A model generated the notes under the pieces. That model saw nothing but the letters and a program-made list of their open reading frames with translations. It was not told the DNA's origin and ran no database searches. A stretch of 32,249 bases of DNA from Acidobacteriota bacterium (GTDB taxonomy: Bacteria; Acidobacteriota; Terriglobia; Bryobacterales; Bryobacteraceae): the NCBI GenBank assembly GCA_025354525.1, contig JANXMS010000215.1, positions 1-32,249 of the forward strand, written 5' to 3'. Shown here piece after piece: positions 15,642-25,400 of this stretch. Position 1 is the first letter of the stretch. Every line of letters begins with the position of its first letter. Made by a program: the position numbers and the translations under genes.

Positions 15642-16379
15642 ATGTCCCTTCGTCTCCTTGCTATCGGCCTTGTCGCTTTTCCGCTTGCCGCTGAAAACGT
15701 TCGCGTGATCCGGTTTGCCGAGAGTGACCCGTTTCGCATGGGCGACGTGACCTCTCGCCGGATTGTCCATCCTGGCCTGGGAGCAAAGAAGACGACCCTT
15801 AACCTGTCGGTCTCGAAGCCCGGCGCTGAGTTCGCGCAGCATGTCCACGACTATTCGGACGACACGATTCTCGTCCTCGACGGGGAAGTGAACCTTCGCC
15901 AGGGTGACTCGCTTCGCCTGTTCAAAACGGGCCAGTGCGCCTTCGTCCCGACCGGGCAGATCCATGGAACCGTCACCGCCGGCAAGAAAGAAGCGACGAT
16001 GATCAGCTTTCAGAATCCGCCCGATCTGATTCTGTACAGCGGGGCCCGAGATTCGAAAAAGACCGGCATTGCGCCGAAAGGTCTCATCACTCCCAACGCC
16101 GTGAAATACGTCAATTTTGGGAAGAAGAACGGGATGTTTTCGGGTCCGGCGGAAGGCTCGCTGCGGGCCACGGGAACTCACCGCAAACTGAAGTCGGGCG
16201 AGAAGTTTCACCTTTCCTTCGCCGATGGCGCGGAGGGTGTTTTGTTTGTCTGGCGCGGGGCAATACGGGCCAACGAGCGAAGGGCCGGCGAACGCGATAC
16301 GATCTTCGTGCAGGGCAAAGCCGAACTCGACATTGTGGCCGATGGTGCAACGGAGCTCATTCAGATTTTGGCCCCCTAG
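15642..16379 (+). CDS. secreted bicupin protein
   Basis: Protein with two cupin-like halves, 245 aa. The leader is MSLRLLAIGLVAFPLAAE. The first cupin is well formed: motif 1 runs from Gly61 through His67-x-His69 and Asp73 (Asp replacing the usual Glu) to Gly81, and motif 2 is G97-x5-P103-x-G105-x2-H108. His67, His69, Asp73 and His108 are the expected metal ligands. The second half (LKSGEKFHLSFADGAEGVLFVWRG) keeps the fold pattern but lacks the metal histidines. ATG 15642 was chosen over the upstream TTG at 15633 because of the promoter spacing. It is 4 nt upstream of a Gfo/Idh/MocA gene, so a role in the same sugar pathway is likely; the reaction is unknown. Confidence 0.8.
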   Translation: MSLRLLAIGLVAFPLAAENVRVIRFAESDPFRMGDVTSRRIVHPGLGAKKTTLNLSVSKPGAEFAQHVHDYSDDTILVLDGEVNLRQGDSLRLFKTGQCAFVPTGQIHGTVTAGKKEATMISFQNPPDLILYSGARDSKKTGIAPKGLITPNAVKYVNFGKKNGMFSGPAEGSLRATGTHRKLKSGEKFHLSFADGAEGVLFVWRGAIRANERRAGERDTIFVQGKAELDIVADGATELIQILAP

Positions 16380-16383
16380 ACTT

Positions 16384-17346
16384 ATGACTCGCCGCACTCT
16401 GCTCGCCGCCCCGCTGTTCGCTGCAAAACCGATTCGTGCCGCCATGGTCGGCACCGGGCACGGCCACGCCCTGAGCAAGCAAAAGGCGCTGATGAGTATG
16501 GCCGAGTACGACTTTGTCGGGGCTTCCGCTGAACCCTCGGAGGCTTATCTCCGCGACCCGTCGATTGAACTCATCGCGGTGGAATTCGCTGGCGCGACCG
16601 AGAACCTCGCGTTCGCGCAGCGCGCCATCGACGCCGGGAAATTCGTGCATCTCGATAAGCCGCCCGGTGCCGACCTCGCCAGTCTTCGCAAGCTGTTGGC
16701 GGACGCTAAAAGTCGCCGCTTGGTCGTTCAGATGGGCTACCAATGGCGCTACCATCCCGCCATGGAAGCCGTGCTCACGGCAGCCCGGCAAGGCTGGCTG
16801 GGGCAGGTTCATCGCTTCCGCGCCTCGATCGAAAAGCCTATCCTTGCCGACGAGCGGCAGCACTTGGCTCGATACAAAGGCGGCATGATGTTTTCGGAAG
16901 GCTGCCATCTGATCGACCGAGCCACCGCGCTGCTGGGCAAGCCCACGCGGGTGCATGGCTTCATGCGGCATGACGGCCCCTTCGACGATGGCCTCGCCGA
17001 CAACAACCTCGTCATCCTCGAGTATCCGAAGGTGTTGGCCGAAATTTCGCTCGGGGGCTTTGACCCCCATGGCAATCAACACCGCTATGTTGAGGTGATC
17101 GGCACGAACGGTTCGGCGAAGGCCTCGCCGTTCGCGCCCGCCCGGCTGACGGTCCAATTGAAGGCCGCCGCCGGCCCCTACAAGGCTGGCGAGCAATCGC
17201 TGATTCCACCGGACCCGCCCGGCCTGCCGTATACTTCCGACTTCCGCGAAATGGCCGCCATTATTCGCTCGGGGCAAGCCCCGACGTATTCGGCCGAACA
17301 CGATCTGATGACCCACGCCGTGCTTCTCGAAGCCTGCGGCATGTAA
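16384..17346 (+). CDS. Gfo/Idh/MocA family oxidoreductase (short form)
   Basis: NAD(P)-dependent oxidoreductase-like protein, 320 aa. A short RR-containing leader (MTRRTLLAAPLFAA) precedes the Rossmann strand AAMVGTGHGH, in which the third Gly of GxGxxG is replaced by His. The lysine motif is LDKPPG in place of EKP, and GMMFSEGCHLIDRATALLGKP carries the family's HxxD signature. The open frame begins at 16225, but that stretch is inside the cupin gene; ATG 16384 is 4 nt past the cupin stop. It lies 10 nt upstream of another Gfo/Idh/MocA gene. The altered nucleotide loop could weaken cofactor binding or change its specificity; the substrate is unknown. Confidence 0.87.
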   Translation: MTRRTLLAAPLFAAKPIRAAMVGTGHGHALSKQKALMSMAEYDFVGASAEPSEAYLRDPSIELIAVEFAGATENLAFAQRAIDAGKFVHLDKPPGADLASLRKLLADAKSRRLVVQMGYQWRYHPAMEAVLTAARQGWLGQVHRFRASIEKPILADERQHLARYKGGMMFSEGCHLIDRATALLGKPTRVHGFMRHDGPFDDGLADNNLVILEYPKVLAEISLGGFDPHGNQHRYVEVIGTNGSAKASPFAPARLTVQLKAAAGPYKAGEQSLIPPDPPGLPYTSDFREMAAIIRSGQAPTYSAEHDLMTHAVLLEACGM

Positions 17347-17356
17347 GGAACAACCA

Positions 17357-18478
17357 ATGTCACTCTCTCGACGCACCGCCCTTCAGGCCGCCTCGCTCGT
17401 TCCCTTTCAAGCTGTTCGTGGTTCGGCGCAAAACAGCGCCCTTCGCGTTGGCTTGATTGGAGCCGGCAACCGGGGCTCCTATACCGGTGCCCTGATGGCG
17501 AAGGATCCTCGGGCGAAGCTGGTCGCCATCTGCGACGTCGTGCCGGAAACGGTGGCCGCCGCGAAGGCGAAAATCGGCAACCCGGACGCCAAGACGTACC
17601 AGAATTTTCAGGACCTTCTCGCCGACCCCAATGTGGACGCGGTGATGATCGCGACGCCGGTTTATCTACATCCGGAGCACTTCGAAGCCGCCGTTAAATC
17701 CGGCAAGCACATCTACATGGAGAAGCCCGCTGGCGTGGACGTGGCCGGTTGCAAACGGGTGATGAAGGCCGCCGATAGCGCCGACCGGAAGATCAACATC
17801 ACGTTCGGCTTCCAGCAGCGCTATGGCGGTGTCTATGTGAAGGCGCAGAAGTTTCTGGCTTCCGGTGCGATCGGCAAGATCCGCGAAGTGCACGGCGAGT
17901 TTCTGAAGTTCGCGCTGCAAGGCAACGAGCCGGCGTTGGCGCCGCCGCGCAATGAGAAAGAGAAGCTGGAGCAGTGGAAGCTTTGGCGCTCCACCTTCGG
18001 CGAAGTCATCGTTGAAACTTACGTCCACAACCTCGACGCGATTAACTGGTTTCTGGGGAGTCATCCGCTGAAGGCGGTTGGCACTGGCGGGCGCACCGTA
18101 GAAACACGCGGAGATCTGCTGGATCATCTTTCGGTCACCTACGACTATCCCGATCGCGTGCAGATGTCGTTCATCGGCTCCCAGATGACGCCGCGTTTTT
18201 TCCGTTCGAACCGGGAGCGCTATGTCGGCGAGAACGGCTTCATCGAAACGGCCCGAGAACACTGGTCCTATAACATCGGCAGCGGACTCGTCACCGAAAA
18301 ATCGCAACGCGACATTACAGCCGACGCGCTTGAAGAGTTCGTCCGCCGGGTGAAATCCGGCGAACCGGAAAACGTGGGCGTTCGGGCGGCCGAAAGTACG
18401 CTGACCGCAATCCTTGGCCAAATGGCCATCGACGCCAAACGCGAAGTGACTTGGGACGAAATGATGAAGTCCGCCTGA
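17357..18478 (+). CDS. Gfo/Idh/MocA family oxidoreductase, Tat-type leader
   Basis: NAD(P)-dependent sugar-oxidoreductase-like protein, 373 aa. The leader SRRTALQAASLVPFQAVRGSAQ looks like a Tat signal. A canonical Rossmann motif GLIGAGNRGSYTG follows, then the catalytic-lysine motif MEKPAGVD and the C-terminal-domain signature YVHNLDAINWFLG. Upstream, AAGGA lies about 8 nt before the ATG, which is one of the few plausible Shine-Dalgarno sequences in the window. It is the third gene of the plus-strand unit beginning at 15642. Unlike its neighbour at 16384 all its cofactor motifs are intact. Confidence 0.92.
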   Translation: MSLSRRTALQAASLVPFQAVRGSAQNSALRVGLIGAGNRGSYTGALMAKDPRAKLVAICDVVPETVAAAKAKIGNPDAKTYQNFQDLLADPNVDAVMIATPVYLHPEHFEAAVKSGKHIYMEKPAGVDVAGCKRVMKAADSADRKINITFGFQQRYGGVYVKAQKFLASGAIGKIREVHGEFLKFALQGNEPALAPPRNEKEKLEQWKLWRSTFGEVIVETYVHNLDAINWFLGSHPLKAVGTGGRTVETRGDLLDHLSVTYDYPDRVQMSFIGSQMTPRFFRSNRERYVGENGFIETAREHWSYNIGSGLVTEKSQRDITADALEEFVRRVKSGEPENVGVRAAESTLTAILGQMAIDAKREVTWDEMMKSA

Positions 18479-18483
18479 AGATT

Positions 18484-18511
18484 GGAATTTTCAGAGAGGA
18501 ATTTCTGGAGA
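18484..18511 (+). repeat. 14-bp imperfect tandem repeat in the 71-bp gap upstream of the AsnB-like gene
   Basis: Two copies, GGAATTTTCAGAGA (18484-18497) and GGAATTTCTGGAGA (18498-18511), follow each other directly and match at 11 of 14 positions. The gap is AT-richer than its surroundings and is the longest intergenic space in this plus-strand run, so the repeat might be a regulator site or part of a promoter. No clear -10/-35 pair was assigned. Confidence 0.35.
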
Positions 18512-18549
18512 GATTAAGGGGCTGTCGGCCACTACTCGGGTACCCCGTC

Positions 18550-20229
18550 ATGACCTCCCTTTGCGCCGTCCTCACCGTCGGCCCTTCGCCGCTTCCCGCC
18601 ATGCTTTATGCCGTCGCCCGTCCTGGCACACCGAATGCCCAGCATATCGGGTTAGATGGAGTCTCGCTGGGGTTCGTACAGGAAGCAGGCGGTCGTAGCT
18701 CCGGCCTCTGGACCGACCCCGCCAGCGGCTGGACGTGGACGGGCAACGCCCGCCTGGATAACCGCGAGGAGCTTTGTGCGACCCTCCATCTGCCGCCCAA
18801 CGTCTCTGACGCCGCCCTCGCCTACCACGCGTTCCTCCGCTTTGAAACCAGGGCCCTCACCCGCATCCAAGGCGACTGGCAGTTCGCCGCTTGGAACGCG
18901 CGCCAGCGCAAAATGGTGGTCGCCCGCGACCCGTTTGGCATGGCGGATCTCTACTACCACCAGTCCCCCGGCCACTTCGCGTGTTCGTCGCTCATCAACG
19001 CCGTTCTCGCCGTGCCTGACCTATCACGCCAACCCCATTGGGAGCACCTCGTCCTCTCCCTTTCGAACCTCCCTTGCCCGGCTGACAGCACCGCTTATCG
19101 CTACGTCCGCCGCCTTCCACCCGGCCACGCGCTCCTCCTAACTCCGGAGAATTGCCAGCTGCTCGCTTACGCGAAGATCGATGCCCATGTCCCGCCGGCG
19201 CGCGGGTCGGCGGACGATCAGCAGCTTCTTTTCGAATCCAGCTTCCGCCTTGCCGTCGAATCGCGCGTTCGTTCCGTGCTCCGCCCGGCCACCGCGCTCA
19301 GCGGCGGTTTCAACTCTTCCGCCCTCACCGCAACGGCCGCCCGCCTACTCTATTCCTCGGGCGAAAACCTCGTCGCCTTGAGCGTCGCGCCGAACCTCAC
19401 ACCCCCTCTGGCCAGCTTGGCTAAATGGCACGCCAACCTCCACGTTCGCCTCGTGTCCGCGGCATCCCAATGCCCCGTCGCAGCTTGGCATTCCGCCGTC
19501 GTCATTACCGGCTCACCGGACTGCCACAGCCATCCGCCGTGGCAACTGCCGCTTCTGGCCGAAGCTCAGGCGCTTGGCCATTCCGCTCTGCTCATCGGCC
19601 AAGGCGGCGGTGGCACGCTCTCGTGGGCCGGCCGCCCTGCTTGGTGGCGACGCCACTGGTTTCCTTCCCCTGGTTCGAGTGAGCCATCCTCCCTTCTTCG
19701 TCCAGCTTTCGTGCAAGAGCATGGCTTTGCCGAACTCCTTCGTCACACCCAGCGACGCCTGGACGCCAACCCCCACCCGCGCGTTGCGCTCCTCAACCGC
19801 AACGACACGTTCCATTGGTCGGCACTGGCTGGCGCTCATGGGATGCAGGCGATCAACCCGACCGTCGACCCGTCGTTCATCCGCACCTGCCTTTCTCTGC
19901 CGCCGCAGAGTTTCCGCAATCGCCGACCCCTCCGCCGGGCCACGGAAGGGCTGCTGCCGGACTCGATCCGCCTCCACCAGAATCACGACGCCATCTCCGT
20001 TTTTCTCCCTAAACTATCGAACGCGGAAGCGGCAATGGAAAGTTTTGGGAGCCATCCGGCCATCGCCGAACTGCTCGACCTTCCTCGTCTTAGGCAAACG
20101 ATGCAGCAGCTCATCCAATCGCCCACGCCGCTCCAATACCGGACGGTGGCCGGGGCCTTCTCGCACGCGTTCTTCATCCGCCACGCGGCCGAACCGCGGA
20201 ACAACTTGGTCAACCGCTCCGCCGCGTGA
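18550..20229 (+). CDS. asparagine synthetase-like protein with degenerate active sites
   Basis: Two-domain protein of the glutamine amidotransferase/asparagine synthetase type, 559 aa. The N-terminal class-II amidotransferase fold is recognisable (ARLDNREEL at 68-76, ARDPFGMADLYY at 125-136), but the catalytic Cys that should follow the initiator Met is at position 5 (MTSLCAVL), so glutaminase activity is doubtful. The C-terminal domain has SGGFNSS at 251-257 where the family has SGGLDSS, an Asp-to-Asn change in the ATP pyrophosphatase loop, and GQGGGGTLSW near 350-359 in place of a GGDE-type motif. AsnB homologues also act as cyclases or amide ligases, for example in lasso peptide pathways. 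The gene overlaps or abuts the SelA-like gene. The frame is open upstream to 18451, but ATG 18550 fits the fold best. Confidence 0.75.
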   Translation: MTSLCAVLTVGPSPLPAMLYAVARPGTPNAQHIGLDGVSLGFVQEAGGRSSGLWTDPASGWTWTGNARLDNREELCATLHLPPNVSDAALAYHAFLRFETRALTRIQGDWQFAAWNARQRKMVVARDPFGMADLYYHQSPGHFACSSLINAVLAVPDLSRQPHWEHLVLSLSNLPCPADSTAYRYVRRLPPGHALLLTPENCQLLAYAKIDAHVPPARGSADDQQLLFESSFRLAVESRVRSVLRPATALSGGFNSSALTATAARLLYSSGENLVALSVAPNLTPPLASLAKWHANLHVRLVSAASQCPVAAWHSAVVITGSPDCHSHPPWQLPLLAEAQALGHSALLIGQGGGGTLSWAGRPAWWRRHWFPSPGSSEPSSLLRPAFVQEHGFAELLRHTQRRLDANPHPRVALLNRNDTFHWSALAGAHGMQAINPTVDPSFIRTCLSLPPQSFRNRRPLRRATEGLLPDSIRLHQNHDAISVFLPKLSNAEAAMESFGSHPAIAELLDLPRLRQTMQQLIQSPTPLQYRTVAGAFSHAFFIRHAAEPRNNLVNRSAA

Positions 20230-20249
20230 CTCGATTATCCTATCTGGAC

Positions 20250-21422
20250 ATGGCCATTTATTCCGATCTCGGCGTCCCTCGCATCATTAACGCCAAAGGC
20301 CCGTCCACTCGCGTCTCCGGCGGGTTCCTCGATCCCGAAGTGCTTGCCGCGATGGCCGAAGCCGCCACGCAGTGCGTCGACATGGCCGAACTGCAAGCCG
20401 CGGCCAGCCGGGTCATCGCTCGGGTTACGGGAGCCGAAGCTGGCATCGTCACCTCCGGCGCGGCTGCGGGGCTGCTGCTTGGAACGGCGGCGTGCGTAGC
20501 GGGCCTCAATCCGGCGCTTATGGGCCAACTGCCAAACGCCGCGGGCCCTCGGCCCGAAGTCATCGTCGTCCGTAGTCAGCGCAACGCCTACGACCACGCG
20601 GTTCGCGCCGCCGGAGTTTACCTGGTCGAAGTAGGACTGCCGGATCGCTATGCCGGGGCCGGGGTTCGCGACGCTGAGCCGTGGGAGATCGCCGCTGCAA
20701 TCACTCCGGCGACTGTCGCCATCCTCTACGTCGCCTCCTCTCACGCCCTGCCTTCGCTGGCTGAGGTCGTGGCCGTGGCGCACGAGCGCGGTGTGCCAGT
20801 GATCGTCGATGCCGCCGCCCAACTCCCTCCGGTCTCGAACCTGCAGGCTTTTCTCGCCGCCGGTGCCGACCTCGTTGCGTTCTCCGGCGGCAAGGCGATC
20901 TCCGGCCCCCAGGGCTCCGGAATTCTCTGTGGCCGCCGCGATCTGATCATGTCGGCGATTCTTCAAAACCTTGATCTCGACCTCGACTGGGAGCAATGGA
21001 ATCCGCCGGTCGAGCTGATTGATAAGCATCGCCTGCCGGGCTTGCCGACGCACGGCATCGGGCGTACGTGCAAGGTCGGCAAGGAGACCATCGTCGGGCT
21101 TCTCGTCGCGCTGGAACGCTTCGCGGCGGAATCCGATGTTTCGCGCACCGGGCGGTGGCAGGCGATTCTCGACGAACTCGTGGCCCGACTTGGCCCAGCC
21201 GAGTTGACCGTTCGCCCCGGGCTGACGCCCCGACTGGTGCTCGCCGTCCCCCATGCCCGGCAAGCCTGTTTCACGCTGCAAAACGGTTCCCCCGCTGTTC
21301 ACGTCGACCCTTGCGAACTCCACCTGGGCAACATCCTGATCAACCCCACGTGTCTTCAGCACGCCGACCTCCCCGCCTTGGCCCGCGCCCTCCGCGCGAT
21401 CATGATAGATTCAGCCGCATGA
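20250..21422 (+). CDS. SelA/DgaE-like PLP-dependent enzyme
   Basis: Fold-type I PLP enzyme of the SelA-like group, 390 aa. The PLP lysine is Lys215 in FSGGKAISGPQGSG, preceded by the cofactor Asp187 (VIVDAAA). The N-terminus YSDLGVPRIINAKGPSTRVSGG is the family start, so ATG 20250 is preferred; a GTG at 20226 that overlaps the preceding stop (GTGA) is possible. It lacks the extra N-terminal domain of true bacterial selenocysteine synthase (about 460 aa), and related proteins of this length include D-glucosaminate-6-phosphate ammonia-lyase and other beta-eliminating enzymes. I therefore do not link it to the selenoprotein at 5205-8225. Its stop overlaps the mutarotase-like start (ATGA). Confidence 0.82.
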   Translation: MAIYSDLGVPRIINAKGPSTRVSGGFLDPEVLAAMAEAATQCVDMAELQAAASRVIARVTGAEAGIVTSGAAAGLLLGTAACVAGLNPALMGQLPNAAGPRPEVIVVRSQRNAYDHAVRAAGVYLVEVGLPDRYAGAGVRDAEPWEIAAAITPATVAILYVASSHALPSLAEVVAVAHERGVPVIVDAAAQLPPVSNLQAFLAAGADLVAFSGGKAISGPQGSGILCGRRDLIMSAILQNLDLDLDWEQWNPPVELIDKHRLPGLPTHGIGRTCKVGKETIVGLLVALERFAAESDVSRTGRWQAILDELVARLGPAELTVRPGLTPRLVLAVPHARQACFTLQNGSPAVHVDPCELHLGNILINPTCLQHADLPALARALRAIMIDSAA

Positions 21423-22393
21423 CTCGCCGCCTCGCTACCACCTTGCTGACCTCCGCTGCTCTGAGCCCATCCGCTCCTCTCCCCATGCTGACTATCTCCT
21501 CCCCGGAAGCCTCGGTTTCCTTCGATCTCCGCGGTGGCTCGCTTGTCGATTTCCACCTCACTGGCTCTAGCGTCAATCCGTTCACGTGGGTCCAAACTGT
21601 GGAGCCGAAAGTGGAGCCGCTGCGCGGTCACTTTGTCTGCCTCGACCGTTGGGGCGCGCCTTCGGAAGCCGAGATCGCTCGCGGCGTTCCGTACCACGGC
21701 GAAGCGCCCCGAGTTCTATGGAAGGCAACGGGGGCTCGGACGATGGCCGCCGATCTGCCCATTGCCAACCTCGGCATCGAACGCGAAGCCACCCTTACCG
21801 GCACCACGTTGGTCGTGCGGGAACGCGTCACGAATCGGAATCCGACCGGGCGTGTTTACAACATGGTTCAGCACCCGACCATCGCACCGCCGTTCCTGGA
21901 CGAACAAACTTTTATCGATGCCAACGCCGGCCTCGGCTTCGCTCAGTCCACACCGAATCAGGAGCCCCAACCCTTCCCTCGCGCGCACACCTCGGACCTG
22001 CGCCACCTGATTTCGGACCCGCTACCGAACGTCGTTTCTTACATTATCGAGGGCCCAACCGGTTGGGTCACGGCCGCGAGTCCGACCTCCGGGCTTGTGC
22101 TCGGCTATCTCTGGCAGACAAGTGAATATCCCTGGCTCAACCTTTGGCGTGACGTCGCTAAGGGCCGCCCCGTCGCGCGCGGCCTCGAGTTCGGCTCGAC
22201 CGGTCTTCACCAGCCTTATCCCGAACTCATCCGGCGCGGCCGCATGCTCGACCGTCCGTTGTTTAGTTACCTCGACGCCGGGCAATCAGTGGAACGGAGC
22301 TATACCATGTTCCTAACTCGTCTACCTTCCGGAACTAAGCGAATTCGTCAGGTCCAATCGGTCGGACCGCGAATCGATCTCAAGTTCGATTAA
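21419..22393 (+). CDS. galactose mutarotase-like protein
   Basis: Beta-sandwich protein resembling the aldose-1-epimerase/galactose-mutarotase superfamily, 324 aa. The best evidence is [15 protein letters not shown] with His152, matching the HPxFxxPFL catalytic-His region of that superfamily, together with an overall pattern of alternating beta strands. The N-terminus [22 protein letters not shown] looks like an export leader; an internal ATG at residue 23 is an alternative start that would make the protein cytoplasmic. It is coupled by ATGA to the PLP-enzyme gene. It probably binds or epimerises a sugar, perhaps the one handled by the Gfo/Idh/MocA enzymes, but substrate and activity are unknown. 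Confidence 0.65.
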   Translation: MTRRLATTLLTSAALSPSAPLPMLTISSPEASVSFDLRGGSLVDFHLTGSSVNPFTWVQTVEPKVEPLRGHFVCLDRWGAPSEAEIARGVPYHGEAPRVLWKATGARTMAADLPIANLGIEREATLTGTTLVVRERVTNRNPTGRVYNMVQHPTIAPPFLDEQTFIDANAGLGFAQSTPNQEPQPFPRAHTSDLRHLISDPLPNVVSYIIEGPTGWVTAASPTSGLVLGYLWQTSEYPWLNLWRDVAKGRPVARGLEFGSTGLHQPYPELIRRGRMLDRPLFSYLDAGQSVERSYTMFLTRLPSGTKRIRQVQSVGPRIDLKFD

Positions 22394-22425
22394 GCCTTCT
22401 CTGTTATGTGCCGATAACGATCACA

Positions 22426-25400
22426 ATGCGAGCGCTACTATTTCGAATAGCCACGTATGCGTTCGCCCATTCGGTTTTAGGCCAACACCTGCCGGTGCAA
22501 CACTTCGGTGCCGCGGAGGGCCTGCTTAGCTTGGGGGCGCAGGTGCTGCTCCGCGACCGCGCCGGCTTTCTTTGGGTTGGCACGCAGAATGGTTTGTTCT
22601 ATTCGAATGGCCGCAGCTTTGTCGAACATCGCAACCAGGGCCGTCCGATCGCAAGCGACGCTATCAACGCGTTGTTTGAAGATCGCGACGGAGTGATTTG
22701 GATCGCGACGCGGAGCGGCGTGGTGCGAATGGAGAAGTTCCAAGCCGAAGCGATTCCGCTGGGGGAAGATCTCGGTGCCCCGGGCACGACGCCGTTCGCG
22801 CAGGGAATCCGGGGAGAGATCCTGATTGCCACTCCGGTCGGTTTGGCCGAATGGCGGGGGCGAAATCAACCGCTGCGGTGGAAACGCAAGGCTGGAGTCA
22901 TTTACGGTGTCTTCTACGACTCGGGCCGACAGTCATTGTGGTGGAGCGAAGCCGGACGCCTATGGCAAGAAACCGCTTCCGGGGTGGTCAGTTACGGCCC
23001 GACGGAAGGCCTTCCGAACTCCAAGTGGGAGAGCTTCGCCGTCGGCCGCGATGGCTCTCTCTGGACCCGCAGTAAGACGCTAGTCCGCCGCTTGGCCGCC
23101 GGACGTACGCACTTTGAAGATCCCTTTCCCGGAGTCGCCTTCGAAGCCATTCGTTTTGCCCGCATCACGATCGACGCCGCTGGCCGAGTTCTGTTGGGTA
23201 CCAAATCCGGGCTCAGCATCTGCCAGCCATTGCCGGCCAACTCCTGCCGCGCTTTCGGTCGTAAGCAGGGTATCTGGGCCGAGGCTTCCGACGTCGTCGA
23301 AGCCCAGGACACACTCTGGATGGCCGTCATCGGCGTTGGGGTCCTTCGTCAGGTCGGTCGAGATATTTGGGAGAACTTCGATGAACGCGATGGGCTCGAA
23401 ACTTCCACGATTTGGAACTTCCAGCCCGACGGTCCCGATCATCTCTGGGTCGCTACCAGAGGCGGCCTGTATCAGGGCAAGAAAGACCCAAAAGGCTGGC
23501 AGTTCACGCACGAACCCCGCGCCGGCCAAAAGGTCATCCGCAGCATGGCGCGTACTCGGGACGGCGCACTCTGGCTAGCCGAGATGCCCGCCGGGCTCAC
23601 CCGTTTTGATCCGCGCACCGGTGCCGTCGAGCGCCGATGGAAAGGACTGCCGGTGACGCGGATCAAGTCCCTTCTCGTCGATAACCAGGACCGCATTTGG
23701 GCCGCCGCGGGCGGTGCCGGCCTGTTTGAAGTCGACCGTCAAACGCGCGAATTTCATCCGGTGGCTTTGCCCGGTGTTCCACTTGAGCTCAACCTCATCC
23801 GACAAGACGTTCAAGGGAACATCTGGGTAACCGGCGTGCGAGGTCTCTATCGCTTCAACGGACGCACTTGGCACCATTGGGACAGCAAGGACGGACTGCT
23901 CAAAGATCATGTCTTTACCATTGCGGCGCCCTCCGCTCGGCCGAACGAACTCTGGATCGGCTACAACAACGCCGTCGGTCTGACTCGACTTCGCTTCGAA
24001 GACGAAAGGATCGTGAATATAACCCACTTCCATGCGGGCCAAGGCCCCCTCACGACTTTTGCCTACTTCCTGCAACACGACGCTCGGGGCCGCCTCTGGG
24101 TCGGTACCGACCGCGGCCTCGAATCCTTCGACGGCCAATCCTGGACTCATCTTGACCAACGCGATGGCTTGGTCTGGGACGACACGAACGCCGAAGCTAT
24201 TTGGGCAGAAAAGGATAACAGTCTGTGGATCGGCACCAGCCGCGGATTCTCCCGCTACCAGCCGAATACAAAGCCCGCGGAGCCAACTCCCCTCGCGGTC
24301 ATTACCGATGCCCAACTGGGCGAAAATAGCTGGCAACTCGGCCAGACCCAGCTCGAAGCACCGGCTTCCGCCAATTCGTTAAGGGTCAACCTCGCCGCGC
24401 CCGGCTACTCGCACCAACATCGCGTCTCCTTTCGCTATCGCCTCTTCGGGGCTGACTCTTGGTCTGAGACAAGGAGCCACGAAGTCACCATCTCCAATCT
24501 CCCTCCCGGCGAACATACCTTCGAGGTCCAGGCGACCGACCGACCAGGTCAGTGGACCTCTTCCGCCATTCGGTTTCCGTTCCGCATCGCGACGCCGTGG
24601 TGGGGCACCCTCTGGTTTCGGTGCTTGGCCGGACTCCTCGCCGTCGCGATCGCATTTTTATCGTTTCGTTTCTGGAGCCATCAGAATCGGCTGGAACGGC
24701 AACGGCTGGAACTGGCTGTCGCTGAGCGCACGGCCCAACTCAACGCCGAAATGCGCCGCGCCGAAGCCGCCAGCCACTTCAAAAGCGAGTTCCTCGCCAA
24801 CATGAGTCACGAAATCCGAACGCCCATGAACGGCATTCTAGGCATGACAAACCTCGCTCTCGATCACGCCGAATCGCCCGAGATCCAGGAACATCTCCGC
24901 GTCGTCAAAGACTCCGCCGAAGGGCTGCTTGTCATCTTAAACGATATTCTCGACCTGTCGAAAATCGAATCCGGCCACCTTGAAGTATCGCCCGTCGCCT
25001 TTGCCCCGCGCCTCCTGGTCGAGCGTGTTTGCCGAACCATGCGGCTCCGCGCTGAACAGAAAGGCATTCAGTTTAGCTCCGCAGTCCATCCGGACGTCCC
25101 GGCCACGGTCTTCGCCGACGATACTCGTATCGGCCAGATCCTCATCAACCTGCTCGGCAACGCGATCAAGTTCACCGCCGCTGGCTCAGTCAGCCTTTTG
25201 ATGACGGCTCGCCGCAATGCCTCTGGCGAACCCGTTCTCGAATGCTCGGTCTCCGATTCTGGCCCCGGAATCCCGGCCGACAAGCAGGAATTAATTTTCG
25301 AGTCGTTTCGTCAGGTGGACGGCTCCGTATCCCGCCTCCACGGCGGCACCGGCCTCGGCCTCTCCATCTCTCGACAGTTGGCCGGTCTCCTCGGCGGCGA

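Noticed and set aside
18479-18549. Lasso-peptide precursor ahead of the AsnB-like gene
   Set aside because: No precursor-like ORF, no PqqD-like or transglutaminase-like B protein and no ABC exporter nearby.
20250-21422. True selenocysteine synthase SelA serving the selenoprotein in this window
   Set aside because: The protein is too short, lacks the N-terminal SelA domain and sits with sugar/amide-type genes; it is a SelA-like PLP enzyme of another group.
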